From contig JAFAAV010000041.1 of assembly GCA_023426375.1 (NCBI GenBank), forward strand, positions 1-9,922: DNA of 9,922 bases, written 5' to 3'. This DNA comes from Actinomycetes bacterium. GTDB lineage: Bacteria > Actinomycetota > Actinomycetes > Actinomycetales > Micrococcaceae. This document shows positions 1-6,523 of the stretch, one piece after another (positions within the stretch are counted from its first letter, which is position 1; each line of letters starts with the position of its first letter). The notes under the pieces were generated by a model, which searched no databases, was not told where the DNA came from, and worked only from the letters and a program-made list of their open reading frames with translations. The translations under genes and the position numbers were made by a program.

Positions 1-1091
1 AGGCTGAACTGTGGATGGGTGCGCACCCGAGCGCACCCTCCCGCATTGACCTGGGGGAACACACCAAGAGTCTCGCGGAGGTCCTGCCCGATCTTCCCTT
101 CCTGTTGAAGATTCTGGCCATTGCGGCACCGCTGTCGATTCAGGTGCACCCCTCGACACGGCAGGCGCAGTCCGGCTTCGCTCGGGACAACGAGCGGCAG
201 GTTCCGCTGGATTCCCCGAACCGTAATTACAAAGATGATCGAGCCAAGCCCGAAACTGTGGTCGCGCTCACCAGCATGTGGCTTCTCGCGGGTCAACAAT
301 CCGGCGCGGAACTACGTGAACTTGCTCACGAACTACGCCTCGACTGGCTCGCATGGGCTGCCAACCAGCCCTCGGCGCTGCGGGCGGCACTGACCCTGTC
401 AGAAGAGCATGCGGAGGACTCCCTCCGAGCGTGTGTGAACGCCGCGGCACGGCTGCGCAAGACGCGTCTGGCGCACCTGCCCGAAGCCAATGACGATTAT
501 GTGACGCTGTGCCCCAAGGCCACACAGCTGGAGCGGGCCGTCTACCTCATCGAATTGCTCGATCATCACTACCCGGGGGATCCGGGGATGCTCGTGGCGT
601 TGTGCATGAATCTGGTGCACCTGTATCCGGGGCAGGCGATGTACACCCCTCCCCAGCAGTTGCACGCCTACGTCTCCGGGACGGCCGTGGAGATCATGGG
701 CTGCTCGGACAACGTGCTGCGTGCGGGACTGACCGAGAAGCACATGGATGTTCCTGAGCTGTTGTCCGTTCTGGCGCCCCAGCAAGCACCCCTGGAGATC
801 CTGGATCCGGATTTCAGTCCGGACGGTTCGGTGGATTACCCCCTGTGGGACGCCAATCTGAGCCTGGTGGCGTTCCAGGTCCATCGCAAACATGCCCTCC
901 GCCGCCGCATCAGGGGCACCTCCGTGGTGCTCGTGGCCGAGGGAAGCGTCACTGCCAGGCTGTCGGAGCCGGGCGCCGAGGCCCACCGGATTCCAGCGGG
1001 GCATTCCCTGCTCTACTCCGGTGAATCAGGTTTCGTGGACTTCGAGGGCGAGGGCCTGGTGTTCGTGGTCACCGGTGAGATGCCCCTCTGA
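1..1091 (+). CDS. manA: Mannose-6-phosphate isomerase, class I (5' partial)
   Basis: The cytosolic zinc enzyme interconverts mannose-6-phosphate and fructose-6-phosphate, feeding GDP-mannose synthesis or mannose catabolism. The frame is open to the left edge: the codons at 3-14 read AELW directly before the Met at 15, completing the family motif AELWMGAHPSAPS. The gene therefore begins outside the window and the ATG at 15 is internal. Counting that Met as residue 1, the zinc-site motif IQVHPS supplies Gln43 and His45. YKDDRAKPET supplies Glu80, in place of the usual YKDDNHKPE. LHAYVSGTAVEIM and SDNVLRAGLTEKHMDVPELL carry His217 and the active-site Arg236. The C-terminal beta domain (about 270-358) is complete and ends in TGA. 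The 362 visible residues are close to full family length, so only the extreme N-terminus is missing. No gene follows in the same apparent operon, since tetR has its own upstream spacer of about 100 nt. Confidence 0.95.
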   Translation, partial: AELWMGAHPSAPSRIDLGEHTKSLAEVLPDLPFLLKILAIAAPLSIQVHPSTRQAQSGFARDNERQVPLDSPNRNYKDDRAKPETVVALTSMWLLAGQQSGAELRELAHELRLDWLAWAANQPSALRAALTLSEEHAEDSLRACVNAAARLRKTRLAHLPEANDDYVTLCPKATQLERAVYLIELLDHHYPGDPGMLVALCMNLVHLYPGQAMYTPPQQLHAYVSGTAVEIMGCSDNVLRAGLTEKHMDVPELLSVLAPQQAPLEILDPDFSPDGSVDYPLWDANLSLVAFQVHRKHALRRRIRGTSVVLVAEGSVTARLSEPGAEAHRIPAGHSLLYSGESGFVDFEGEGLVFVVTGEMPL

Positions 1092-1103
1092 TCCGCAAAA
1101 CCT

Positions 1104-1119
1104 CACCCCTTAAGGGGTG
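1104..1119. promoter_or_regulatory. Perfect 16-nt palindrome: operator or short terminator
   Basis: CACCCCTTAAGGGGTG is a perfect palindrome starting 12 nt after the manA stop and ending 75 nt before the tetR start. As RNA it could fold into a 6-bp stem with a TTAA loop, but no T-run follows on the plus strand, so it would be a weak terminator for manA. On the minus strand it is followed by a short T-run (GGTTTTG). Its perfect dyad symmetry also suits a dimeric regulator such as the adjacent TetR protein. Which role it plays is inference. Confidence 0.4.
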
Positions 1120-1134
1120 CCCCAAAAACTGATG

Positions 1135-1164
1135 ATGACGTTCAATAGGAAGTGAGCGTACTAT
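1135..1164 (+). promoter_or_regulatory. Candidate promoter of the tetR unit
   Basis: ATGACG (1135-1140, four of six matches to TTGACA) and TACTAT (1159-1164, four of six matches to TATAAT) are separated by 18 nt. They lie in a noticeably AT-richer pocket between manA and tetR, the only sizeable spacer before the three-gene unit. The assignment rests on position and consensus resemblance only. Confidence 0.35.
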
Positions 1165-1194
1165 TTAACTTCTCATCGGATTTTGGAGATTCCC

Positions 1195-1737
1195 ATGGAT
1201 CGACGTATTGAACGAACGCGGAGAGCGGTGGTGGATGCCACGGTCGATCTCGTGTCCCGCCGTGGATCACACGTGGGTATGACGGAAATTGCGCAGGCCG
1301 CCGGCGTGAGCCGCAAAGCGGTGTACGAGAATTTCGGTTCACGGGACCAGGTCCTGTTACAGACCACTGTGAACCTGCTGCGTGCCGAATTGTCCTTGAA
1401 GAGCGCCTCTCTCAGCGGTGAGGGTGACGTCCTGGAACGCCTTGCGCACACCGTTGCCGACCATATGATCGAGTACAGGAACTACTACACGGCGGTGCTC
1501 TCCGGACCAGGTGGTTACCTGGCCGGTAATGCTCTGGTGGTGCAACTTGCCGCCGCATGCCGCCAATTGCGCAATGAGCAGCACCAGCCCAGCACGGCCA
1601 ATCTGCAGGACCGGTTCATGATCCACGGTCTATTGGGAGTGCTGACGGAAGCGCTGGTGGAACACGACAGCGCCGACCTGCACGCCGTGGTGACTCGGCT
1701 GTACAAAGAAATGGCGGCGACTCACAGGCATTCATAG
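1195..1737 (+). CDS. TetR/AcrR-family transcriptional regulator
   Basis: A 180-residue DNA-binding repressor-type protein. An N-terminal helix (residues 1-22) precedes the TetR helix-turn-helix: MTEIAQAAGVSRKAVYENFG (29-48), with the family features G-V-S-x-x-A-V-Y and F-x-S-R-D. The remainder (about 55-180) is the helical ligand-binding and dimerisation domain, which is too divergent to suggest a ligand. The ATG at 1195 is chosen because GGAG (1185-1188) lies 6 nt upstream. A TTG four codons earlier (1183) is in frame but overlaps that ribosome site. The next gene starts 11 nt after the stop, and its ribosome site overlaps the tetR TAG, so co-transcription is very likely. TetR regulators commonly control their own unit or a neighbour; the likely targets are the two downstream genes, but this is inference. 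Confidence 0.95.
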   Translation: MDRRIERTRRAVVDATVDLVSRRGSHVGMTEIAQAAGVSRKAVYENFGSRDQVLLQTTVNLLRAELSLKSASLSGEGDVLERLAHTVADHMIEYRNYYTAVLSGPGGYLAGNALVVQLAAACRQLRNEQHQPSTANLQDRFMIHGLLGVLTEALVEHDSADLHAVVTRLYKEMAATHRHS

Positions 1738-1742
1738 GAGGT
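1736..1742 (+). promoter_or_regulatory. Ribosome binding site fixing the TTG start at 1749
   Basis: AGGAGGT, a near-ideal Shine-Dalgarno sequence, overlaps the tetR stop codon and sits 6 nt before TTG at 1749. It supports the non-ATG start of the membrane-protein gene and coupled translation with tetR. Confidence 0.8.
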
Positions 1743-1748
1743 CCCACC

Positions 1749-2315
1749 TTGGCACAGGAATACAGGCTCACGGGAGCCGATCGCCCCAACGTTCCCATTC
1801 CCTCACTGGAGTGGGTCGACAAAGTATGGAAGCGACGCCTGGCAGTGGTGGGAATCGTGGCGCTGGTTGCCGGTGTGGTCGGCGTGCTGTTCAACGAGCA
1901 GCTGAACCGGACGGAAATTTTCGACACCGCGTGGCAGTGGCCGGTGCTGCTCGTGGGCGCCGTGGCATCTCTGGGTGGTGTGATCCTCTCGTTCATGCGC
2001 GTGGATGAGGTACCCCGCGTGGGGATGATGGAGGAACGTTCCACCGGTTCCAAGGGAGTTCGGGCAAGTGCACGGACCGGCCGTCTACCGCAGGACAGTG
2101 CGCATCTGAGGGTCCAGGACTACATGGCCGTGGAAATGGTGCAGTACGGCTGGCCAATGATTCCGGCCCTGGTGGGAATGATCTTGGTGCTCATCGCGCT
2201 ATGGACAGTGGCACCCGCCGTGGTCATCGCCCTGCTGCTCGTAGCGGTGTGGGCCGCCATTCGAATCAACGGAACGGCCACGGCACGGAAGTACTACCGT
2301 CTACGGAAGGACTAA
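1749..2315 (+). CDS. Four-helix integral membrane protein, unknown function
   Basis: A 188-residue protein that I do not recognise as a named family. Four hydrophobic segments are visible at about 31-48, 64-83, 135-153 and 154-172. The first is preceded by a basic run (KVWKRR, 25-30), which suggests a cytoplasmic N-terminus. A polar loop of about 50 residues (84-134), with many charged residues, separates the two helix pairs. The C-terminus is short and basic (ARKYYRLRKD), as expected for a cytoplasmic tail. There is no signal peptidase site and no transporter motif. The TTG start is supported by a strong ribosome site; the first in-frame ATG would delete the N-terminal helices. It lies between tetR and a dehydrogenase with gaps of 11 and 3 nt, so all three are probably one unit. 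A helper, sensor or small transporter role is possible, but none can be shown. Confidence 0.8.
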   Translation: MAQEYRLTGADRPNVPIPSLEWVDKVWKRRLAVVGIVALVAGVVGVLFNEQLNRTEIFDTAWQWPVLLVGAVASLGGVILSFMRVDEVPRVGMMEERSTGSKGVRASARTGRLPQDSAHLRVQDYMAVEMVQYGWPMIPALVGMILVLIALWTVAPAVVIALLLVAVWAAIRINGTATARKYYRLRKD

Positions 2316-2318
2316 TCC

Positions 2319-2981
2319 ATGTCGGACATCATGATCATCGGAGGCCACGGAAAGGTGGCTCTCAAGCTCAGCCAGATTCTGACGGGTGATGGACACCGTG
2401 TGAACTCGGTGATCCGTTCCGAATCGCAGGTCCAGGACGTCGAGGACACCGGTGCGAACGCGGTCGTCGCGGACGTGCAGGATCTCGACGCGAAGGGTCT
2501 CACCGAACTGCTGACCGGCCAGGACGCCGTCGTGTGGTCCGCCGGCGCCGGTGGTGGGGATCCCGAGCGCACGTACGCCGTGGATCGTGATGCCGCCATT
2601 CGTTCCATGGACGCCGCCCAGGCCGCGGGCGTCGAACGTTACGTGATGGTTTCCTACATCGGAGCGGGCCAGGATCACGGCATTCCGGAGGACGACTCCT
2701 TCTACGCCTATGCCCAGTCCAAGGCTGACGCGGACGATCACCTGCGCGCCAGCTCCCTCAAGTGGACCATTCTGGGGCCGGGCACGCTCACTGATGACGA
2801 AGCCACCGGCATGATCACTACCGCGCCGGGCCAGGACGACGACGCCGCCAACACGGCCCGCGGCAACGTAGCCTTGGTGGCCGCGGCAGTTCTGGCCGCT
2901 CCCGACACCACGATCGGTCAGAAGATCGACTTCGCGGACGGCGACACCTTGATCACCGACGCGTTGGCGAACCTGTCCTAA
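2319..2981 (+). CDS. Atypical short-chain dehydrogenase / NAD(P)-binding protein
   Basis: A 220-residue Rossmann-fold protein of the atypical or extended SDR type (NmrA-like, SDR_a5-like). The nucleotide-binding turn near the N-terminus is IIGGHGKVA (6-14), a G-x-x-G-x-x-A variant. Asp52 follows the third strand (VVADVQDL). VVWSAGAGGG (71-80) corresponds to the fourth-strand NAG-type region. The catalytic-type motif YAQSK is intact (Tyr131, Lys135), with a candidate partner Ser112 in VSYIGAG. The start at 2319 has GGAAGG (2305-2310) 8 nt upstream. It begins 3 nt after the membrane-protein stop, so it is the last gene of the tetR unit. Its TAA overlaps the stop codon of the convergent SnoaL-like gene by 4 nt. 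Relatives act as NAD(P)H-dependent reductases, epimerases or redox sensors; the substrate cannot be inferred here. Confidence 0.9.
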   Translation: MSDIMIIGGHGKVALKLSQILTGDGHRVNSVIRSESQVQDVEDTGANAVVADVQDLDAKGLTELLTGQDAVVWSAGAGGGDPERTYAVDRDAAIRSMDAAQAAGVERYVMVSYIGAGQDHGIPEDDSFYAYAQSKADADDHLRASSLKWTILGPGTLTDDEATGMITTAPGQDDDAANTARGNVALVAAAVLAAPDTTIGQKIDFADGDTLITDALANLS

Positions 2982-3454
2982 GAGGCACCCGCCAGAAAAT
3001 CATTCATCGTGAGGTCACGCTGGGACGGCCCCCCGGGGTCGTTCTCCCAACGCTGGCCGCGGGACACCCTGCGCTGGTAGATCCGCCACCCCCGATCGGT
3101 GCGGATCCATTCGTCCAGGTAATCTCCGGAGGCCAGAGACCCGTCGTGTCGCACGATGAGGTATTTACTCCATGATCGCGCGCGTTCCCCGCCGTCCGAA
3201 GCGGCGGGGAGCCGCACGATCACCGTGTCAGTGGTGTAGTGCGGGTGGTACGGTGCCACGCGTTCGATGCGTTCGGAAATCTCGTCACGAGACTGTGTGT
3301 AGTTGCCGGGCGCACCGAACCGCGCGTCAGGGGTGAAGATCGAAGGGAGTCTGTCCCAGTCCCGATTGTCGATGCAGTGTGCGTACCGCGCCAGAATGTC
3401 GTGGATCTGGGCGGCGTCGTCGGCGGTGACGTGTTCCCAAGGGCCCGTGCTCAT
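2978..3454 (-). CDS. SnoaL-like (NTF2-fold) protein, downstream member of pair
   Basis: A 158-residue alpha+beta barrel protein of the SnoaL-like/NTF2 superfamily, which includes polyketide cyclases, scytalone-dehydratase-like enzymes and ring-hydroxylating dioxygenase beta-like proteins. The family pattern is clear: ILARYAHCIDNRDWDRL (20-36), IFTPDARF (39-46), YHPHYTTDTVI (69-79) and DEWIRTDRGWRIYQRRVSRG (114-133). The start is the ATG at 3454-3452, which overlaps the upstream gene's TGA as ATGA; this suggests translation by coupling, as only a weak GGCGGG lies upstream. The open frame continues far upstream to 4036, but that part is the shadow of the neighbouring gene. It shares the IDNR(D/E)WD core and the IRT-GWRI C-terminal strand with its neighbour, so the two are paralogues. 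Substrate and reaction are unknown; a dehydratase or isomerase, or a non-catalytic binding role, are all possible. Confidence 0.9.
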   Translation of the reverse strand: MSTGPWEHVTADDAAQIHDILARYAHCIDNRDWDRLPSIFTPDARFGAPGNYTQSRDEISERIERVAPYHPHYTTDTVIVRLPAASDGGERARSWSKYLIVRHDGSLASGDYLDEWIRTDRGWRIYQRRVSRGQRWENDPGGPSQRDLTMNDFLAGAS

Positions 3455-4017
3455 CGGGTCTGCCCGCCGTCTCGGCGCGTGGCCGACTCGGCAACTGCTT
3501 GCTGGGCCCGGAGGATGGCATCGTCGAAATGCATGAACGTATAGGGGCCCGGTACATACCCGCTGCCCTGGCGTTCGGGCTCGCGCAACATGTTGCGCGC
3601 GTGAACCACACGACGTGAGATCCGCCAACCGGCCGGGGTGCGGATCAGCGTGTCCACCACATCGGCACCTACCGCCCGCTGATCGAAGGACACCATGATC
3701 AACCGGCTCCAGGTCACCGCAGTGTCCTGGTCGATGGGTTCGATCACGGTATTGAGCACGTGCACGCTGCCGTACTGAGCCAGCTGGGAGAGTTCGTAGC
3801 CCTGCCGGATCCCCGCGGGACCGGGCAACGCCATGGTGGGAGCCAGATCCTCCACCGTTTCGGGGGCGTCGGTGCGCGGGGACAGGAATTCGACGTCTTC
3901 CGTGACCGCGTCCGCCAGGTGATCCCATTCGCGATTGTCGATCACGTGGGACAGGAAATGCAGGGTTTCCAGGATTTCGAATCGGTCTTGTGGGCCGAGT
4001 ACGACATCTTCGGGCAT
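3451..4017 (-). CDS. SnoaL-like (NTF2-fold) protein with C-terminal extension
   Basis: A 188-residue SnoaL-like protein and first gene of a two-gene minus-strand unit. The N-terminal helix and core FLSHVIDNREWDHLADAVTE (21-40) match the family pattern. DVEFLSPR (41-48), SVHVLNTVIEPID (84-96, with the conserved-type His86 and Asn89) and DTLIRTPAGWRISRRVVHAR (122-141) supply the barrel strands. A further 47 residues (142-188), including a tyrosine/glycine-rich stretch (YVPGPYTFMHFDD) and a final helix, are absent from its partner. The ATG at 4017 is preceded on the minus strand by GAAAGG (4034-4029), 11 nt away. The gene overlaps its partner by ATGA, so the two are probably made in linked amounts and might form a hetero-oligomer. 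That last step is inference, based on the NTF2 fold commonly forming dimers. Confidence 0.9.
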   Translation of the reverse strand: MPEDVVLGPQDRFEILETLHFLSHVIDNREWDHLADAVTEDVEFLSPRTDAPETVEDLAPTMALPGPAGIRQGYELSQLAQYGSVHVLNTVIEPIDQDTAVTWSRLIMVSFDQRAVGADVVDTLIRTPAGWRISRRVVHARNMLREPERQGSGYVPGPYTFMHFDDAILRAQQAVAESATRRDGGQTR

Positions 4018-4046
4018 GGGTCGAGCAACCTTTCACGGGTTCTGCC

Positions 4047-4065
4047 GAACATCAGCAATATGTTC
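4047..4065. promoter_or_regulatory. Inverted repeat in divergent SnoaL/acylphosphatase spacer
   Basis: GAACAT, 7 nt, ATGTTC: a perfect 6-bp inverted repeat in the 76-nt, AT-richer spacer between the SnoaL pair (leftward from 4017) and acylphosphatase (rightward from 4094). The position fits an operator controlling one or both divergent promoters. No regulator gene is directly adjacent; the nearest is the TetR-family gene at 1195. Short repeats of this size can occur by chance. Confidence 0.35.
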
Positions 4066-4081
4066 TTCCAGAAGTATCTCC

Positions 4082-4087
4082 TAATCT
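4082..4087 (+). promoter_or_regulatory. Candidate -10 element for a leaderless acylphosphatase mRNA
   Basis: TAATCT fits the TANNNT pattern and ends 7 nt before the A of ATG 4094. Transcription would therefore begin at or next to the start codon. No good -35 is visible, but leaderless mRNAs are common in actinobacteria. No convincing ribosome site precedes this ATG, which is consistent with the idea. Confidence 0.3.
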
Positions 4088-4093
4088 GGGCCT

Positions 4094-4432
4094 ATGGAGA
4101 TGCCATCACTGCACCCGCGTCCGTCCAAGGACCGTGAACGCGAAGAACTTGATCTCAACGAATCACTCGCCATGACGGCCGTGATCCACGGAACCGTCCA
4201 GGGCGTGGGCTTCCGGTACTGGGCCTGGAGGCACGCCGAGAAACTGGGGTTGGTGGGTCACGCGACCAACAACTCGGACGGCACCGTGACCATTGAGGTC
4301 GAAGGTCCGCGCTGGGCGTTGCAGGACCTACTCAAGTCGCTGAACTCGAGTGACACCCCCGGAGTCGTCATGACCGTCGACGCACATTACGGCCCCGTCA
4401 CCGGACGTTTCAGCGACTTCACTCGGAACTGA
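4094..4432 (+). CDS. acyP: Acylphosphatase
   Basis: A small cytosolic hydrolase splitting acyl phosphates (carboxyl-phosphate anhydrides) into the carboxylate and phosphate. The signature is intact: HGTVQGVGFRYWA (32-44) has the phosphate-binding loop and catalytic Arg41. GHATNNSDGTVTIEVEG (55-71) has the catalytic Asn59 and the DGTV turn. The rest matches the ferredoxin-like acylphosphatase fold, with WALQDLLKSL as the second helix. The start is uncertain. From ATG 4094 the protein has 112 residues with a polar charged leader of about 26. From the internal ATG at 4172 (MTAVIHGTVQGVGF) it would have 86, closer to the family's usual 90 or so. Neither start has a strong ribosome site. I keep 4094 because of the -10-like hexamer just before it. 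It is transcribed divergently from the SnoaL pair. Confidence 0.92.
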   Translation: MEMPSLHPRPSKDREREELDLNESLAMTAVIHGTVQGVGFRYWAWRHAEKLGLVGHATNNSDGTVTIEVEGPRWALQDLLKSLNSSDTPGVVMTVDAHYGPVTGRFSDFTRN

Positions 4433-4511
4433 CCGGAACCCTGTTCACCTCGCGTAAATCTGTTGTTACTACGGTGGCTGAACACCATCGGACCAGGGGG
4501 TTGAAGCGATC

Positions 4512-6363
4512 ATGAGCCAAGTGCCGGAGCACGTGTTCCAACAGCGCAAGGAACTGGCGTCCCACGCCATGGACGCGGTGGAGGAACTGTTCCGCGTGGT
4601 CAGAGCCGCTCGGTCCGCGCAATTGGATCGGATCAACCGGGTGCAACCGCGCCACCGCTGGTCTGCGGTCAACCTGGTGGACTACACGGCCGTGCGCAGC
4701 CAGGACGTACGACAATTACAAGCCGACCTTTCCGACCTCGGGCTCTCATCACTGGGTCGCATGGAAGCCGGCGTGGAGGACCACCTCAAAGCGGTGCTGT
4801 TGAGCTTGGCTGCCATTGCGGAACGGCCCGAACCCAATCTGGACATGCTCGATGTGGGCATCGAACCCGGAGAGGACCACGGTGGCGGCCAAGACGTCCT
4901 GGAGCGGAATTCGGTGCAATTGCTCGGCAAGAGTCCCCAGGATCGCGAGACTCGGATCATGGTCACGTTGCCTTCGGAGGCCGCCGACGACGCCGCTCTG
5001 GTCCGGGACATGGTGGCCGCCGGGATGAACGTGGCGCGCGTGAACTGCGCGCACGATGGCCCCGAGGAATGGGCGCGCATGATCGATCACGTGCGCGCGG
5101 CGGCGTCGGAATTGGACCAGGATCTGCGCGTCTCGATGGACCTGGGCGGCCCCAAGGTGCGCACCGGCCCGATCGAACCGGGGCCGCGGGTCGAGAAGAT
5201 CAAACCCGATCGTGATGCCACGGGGCAGGTGACGAAGCGAGCCCGGTTGTGGCTGGGCACCTCATCCCATGATGACCTGATTCCGTCCGTGCCGGTGAGC
5301 CCGGAGACGTGGTTGTCGGAACGCACCGTGGGTGAACGGATCCGACTGCGGGACGCGCGTGACTCGGGACGGTCCTTGCACGTGGTGGCAGTGGAGGACG
5401 GCGGTGTACTGGTGGAGTTCGCCAAGACCGTGTACTTCGCGACCGACCTGGTGCTCAAGGCCGGCAACGGAGACGAAGTAACCCTTGGCGAGCTGCCGGA
5501 AACCGAGCAGGCGCTGCGCCTGAACATCGGGGACACCCTGCGTCTGGTGCGCAGCCTGGAACCGGTACCGGCGGTGACGGAGTCGCCGTTCACCATCGGA
5601 TGTACCCTTGCCCGAGGCGTTCCACGACGTGGAACCGGGGGACCGGGTGTGGCTGGACGACGGCAAGATCGGAGGTGTGGTGCGCACCGTGACCCCGGAC
5701 AGCATGGACATCGAGGTGCTGCACACCGGCCCCAACGGCTCCAACCTCAAGGCCGAGAAGGGCATCAACTACCCGGACACCGACCTGCAGATCCGCTCGC
5801 TCACCGCGCAGGACCGGAAGGACCTGGAGTTCGTGGCCCGTAACGCGGACATCGTGAACATGTCCTTCGTGCGCAGCCGCACGGACGTCACGGACTTGCT
5901 GGATGAACTCACTCGCTTGGACGCCACCGAGGTGGACGTGACCCTCAAGATCGAGACCGTGGGCGGGTTCGAGCAGTTGCCGCAGATGCTGCTGGAAGTC
6001 ATGCGCTGGAAGGACGCCGGGGTCATGATCGCCCGAGGTGACCTGGCGGTGGAGACCGGTTTCGAACGTCTCGCGGAGGTCCAACAGGAAATCCTGTGGT
6101 TGTGCGAGGCGGCCCACGTTCCTGTCATCTGGGCCACGCAGGTGCTCGAGAGCCTGGCCAAGAAGGGCATCCCCTCCCGCGCGGAAGTCACGGATGCCGC
6201 CGAGGGTCAGCGTGCGGAGTGCGTGATGCTCAACAAGGGCCCGTTCATCATCGAAACCATCGAGGCGTTGGCCTCGATCCTGGGTCGGATGTCCGGGCAC
6301 GTGATCAAGAAGACGGATCTATTGCGCAAACTGCACGCGTGGGACGAGTTCGCGAGCGCCTAA
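4512..6363 (+). pseudogene. Atypical pyruvate kinase-like protein, broken by +1 frameshift
   Basis: Pyruvate kinase converts phosphoenolpyruvate plus ADP to pyruvate plus ATP. Read continuously across a shift at about 5607, the gene encodes about 616 residues. Residues 1-145 are a helical extension. The barrel then starts with TRIMVTLPSE (147-156), MNVARVNCAHDG (172-183) and MDLGGPKVRTG (209-219). An enlarged B domain (about 220-415) follows. KGINYPDTD (416-424) and VNMSFVRSRTDV (448-459) resume the barrel. KIET has catalytic-type Lys479 and Glu481. IARGDLAVE has Asp510. WATQVLESL has Thr542. The usual C-terminal regulatory domain is absent. The first frame runs to a stop at 5843 as unrelated shadow sequence, while the true sequence resumes at TTG 5608 (IGCT, then LPEAFHDV). 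One extra base in ACCCTTGCCC (5604-5613) explains this. Neither half holds a full active site. It could be a real mutation, a sequencing error or, less likely, recoding. ATG 4512 has GAAG 5 nt and AGGGGG 11 nt upstream. Confidence 0.85.
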
Positions 6364-6523
6364 CCCACCGACCACAAAGGTGGGCTGGGCGCGGAACTGG
6401 CGCGAGCGGCGTCGTCGGATAGCGAACGCCCGCGCGTTGATCAGCGGGCTTGTGGAATAGTTGACCCGAGTGACAGGCGAGACCCGCCCCAACCGATGAG
6501 TAAGCCTTGAGGAGTGCACCGTT
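6364..6523 (+). other. 160-nt intergenic spacer with two small hairpins
   Basis: CCCACC (6364-6369) and GGTGGG (6379-6384) form a 6-bp hairpin with a 9-nt loop immediately after the kinase-like stop. GCCCGC (6428-6433) and GCGGGC (6444-6449) form a second one around a 10-nt loop. Neither has a following T-run, so they are weak terminator candidates at best. TTGATC (6437) and TTGACC (6461) resemble -35 boxes, but I see no well-spaced -10. No protein or RNA gene is evident here. Confidence 0.4.
6509..6514 (+). promoter_or_regulatory. Ribosome binding site fixing the start at 6524
   Basis: GAGGAG lies 9 nt before ATG 6524, supporting this start over the second in-frame ATG at 6530. Confidence 0.7.

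Noticed and set aside
3455..4036. Upstream extension of the downstream SnoaL gene's frame to 4036 (352 residues in all)
   Set aside because: The extension is arginine/proline-rich shadow of the upstream SnoaL gene. Recognisable domain sequence begins only after ATG 3454.
4442..4484. TGTTCA and TGAACA as a distant inverted repeat before the kinase-like gene
   Set aside because: The arms are only 6 nt with a 31-nt gap, readily expected by chance, and no paired promoter elements are evident.
5590..6300. Minus-strand open frame of 236 codons opposite the kinase-like gene
   Set aside because: Its composition mirrors the codon bias of the real gene, with no ribosome site and no recognisable domain.
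5608..6363. An independent gene starting at TTG 5608
   Set aside because: It starts in the middle of the kinase B domain and directly continues the preceding frame's motif; it is the second half of the broken gene.
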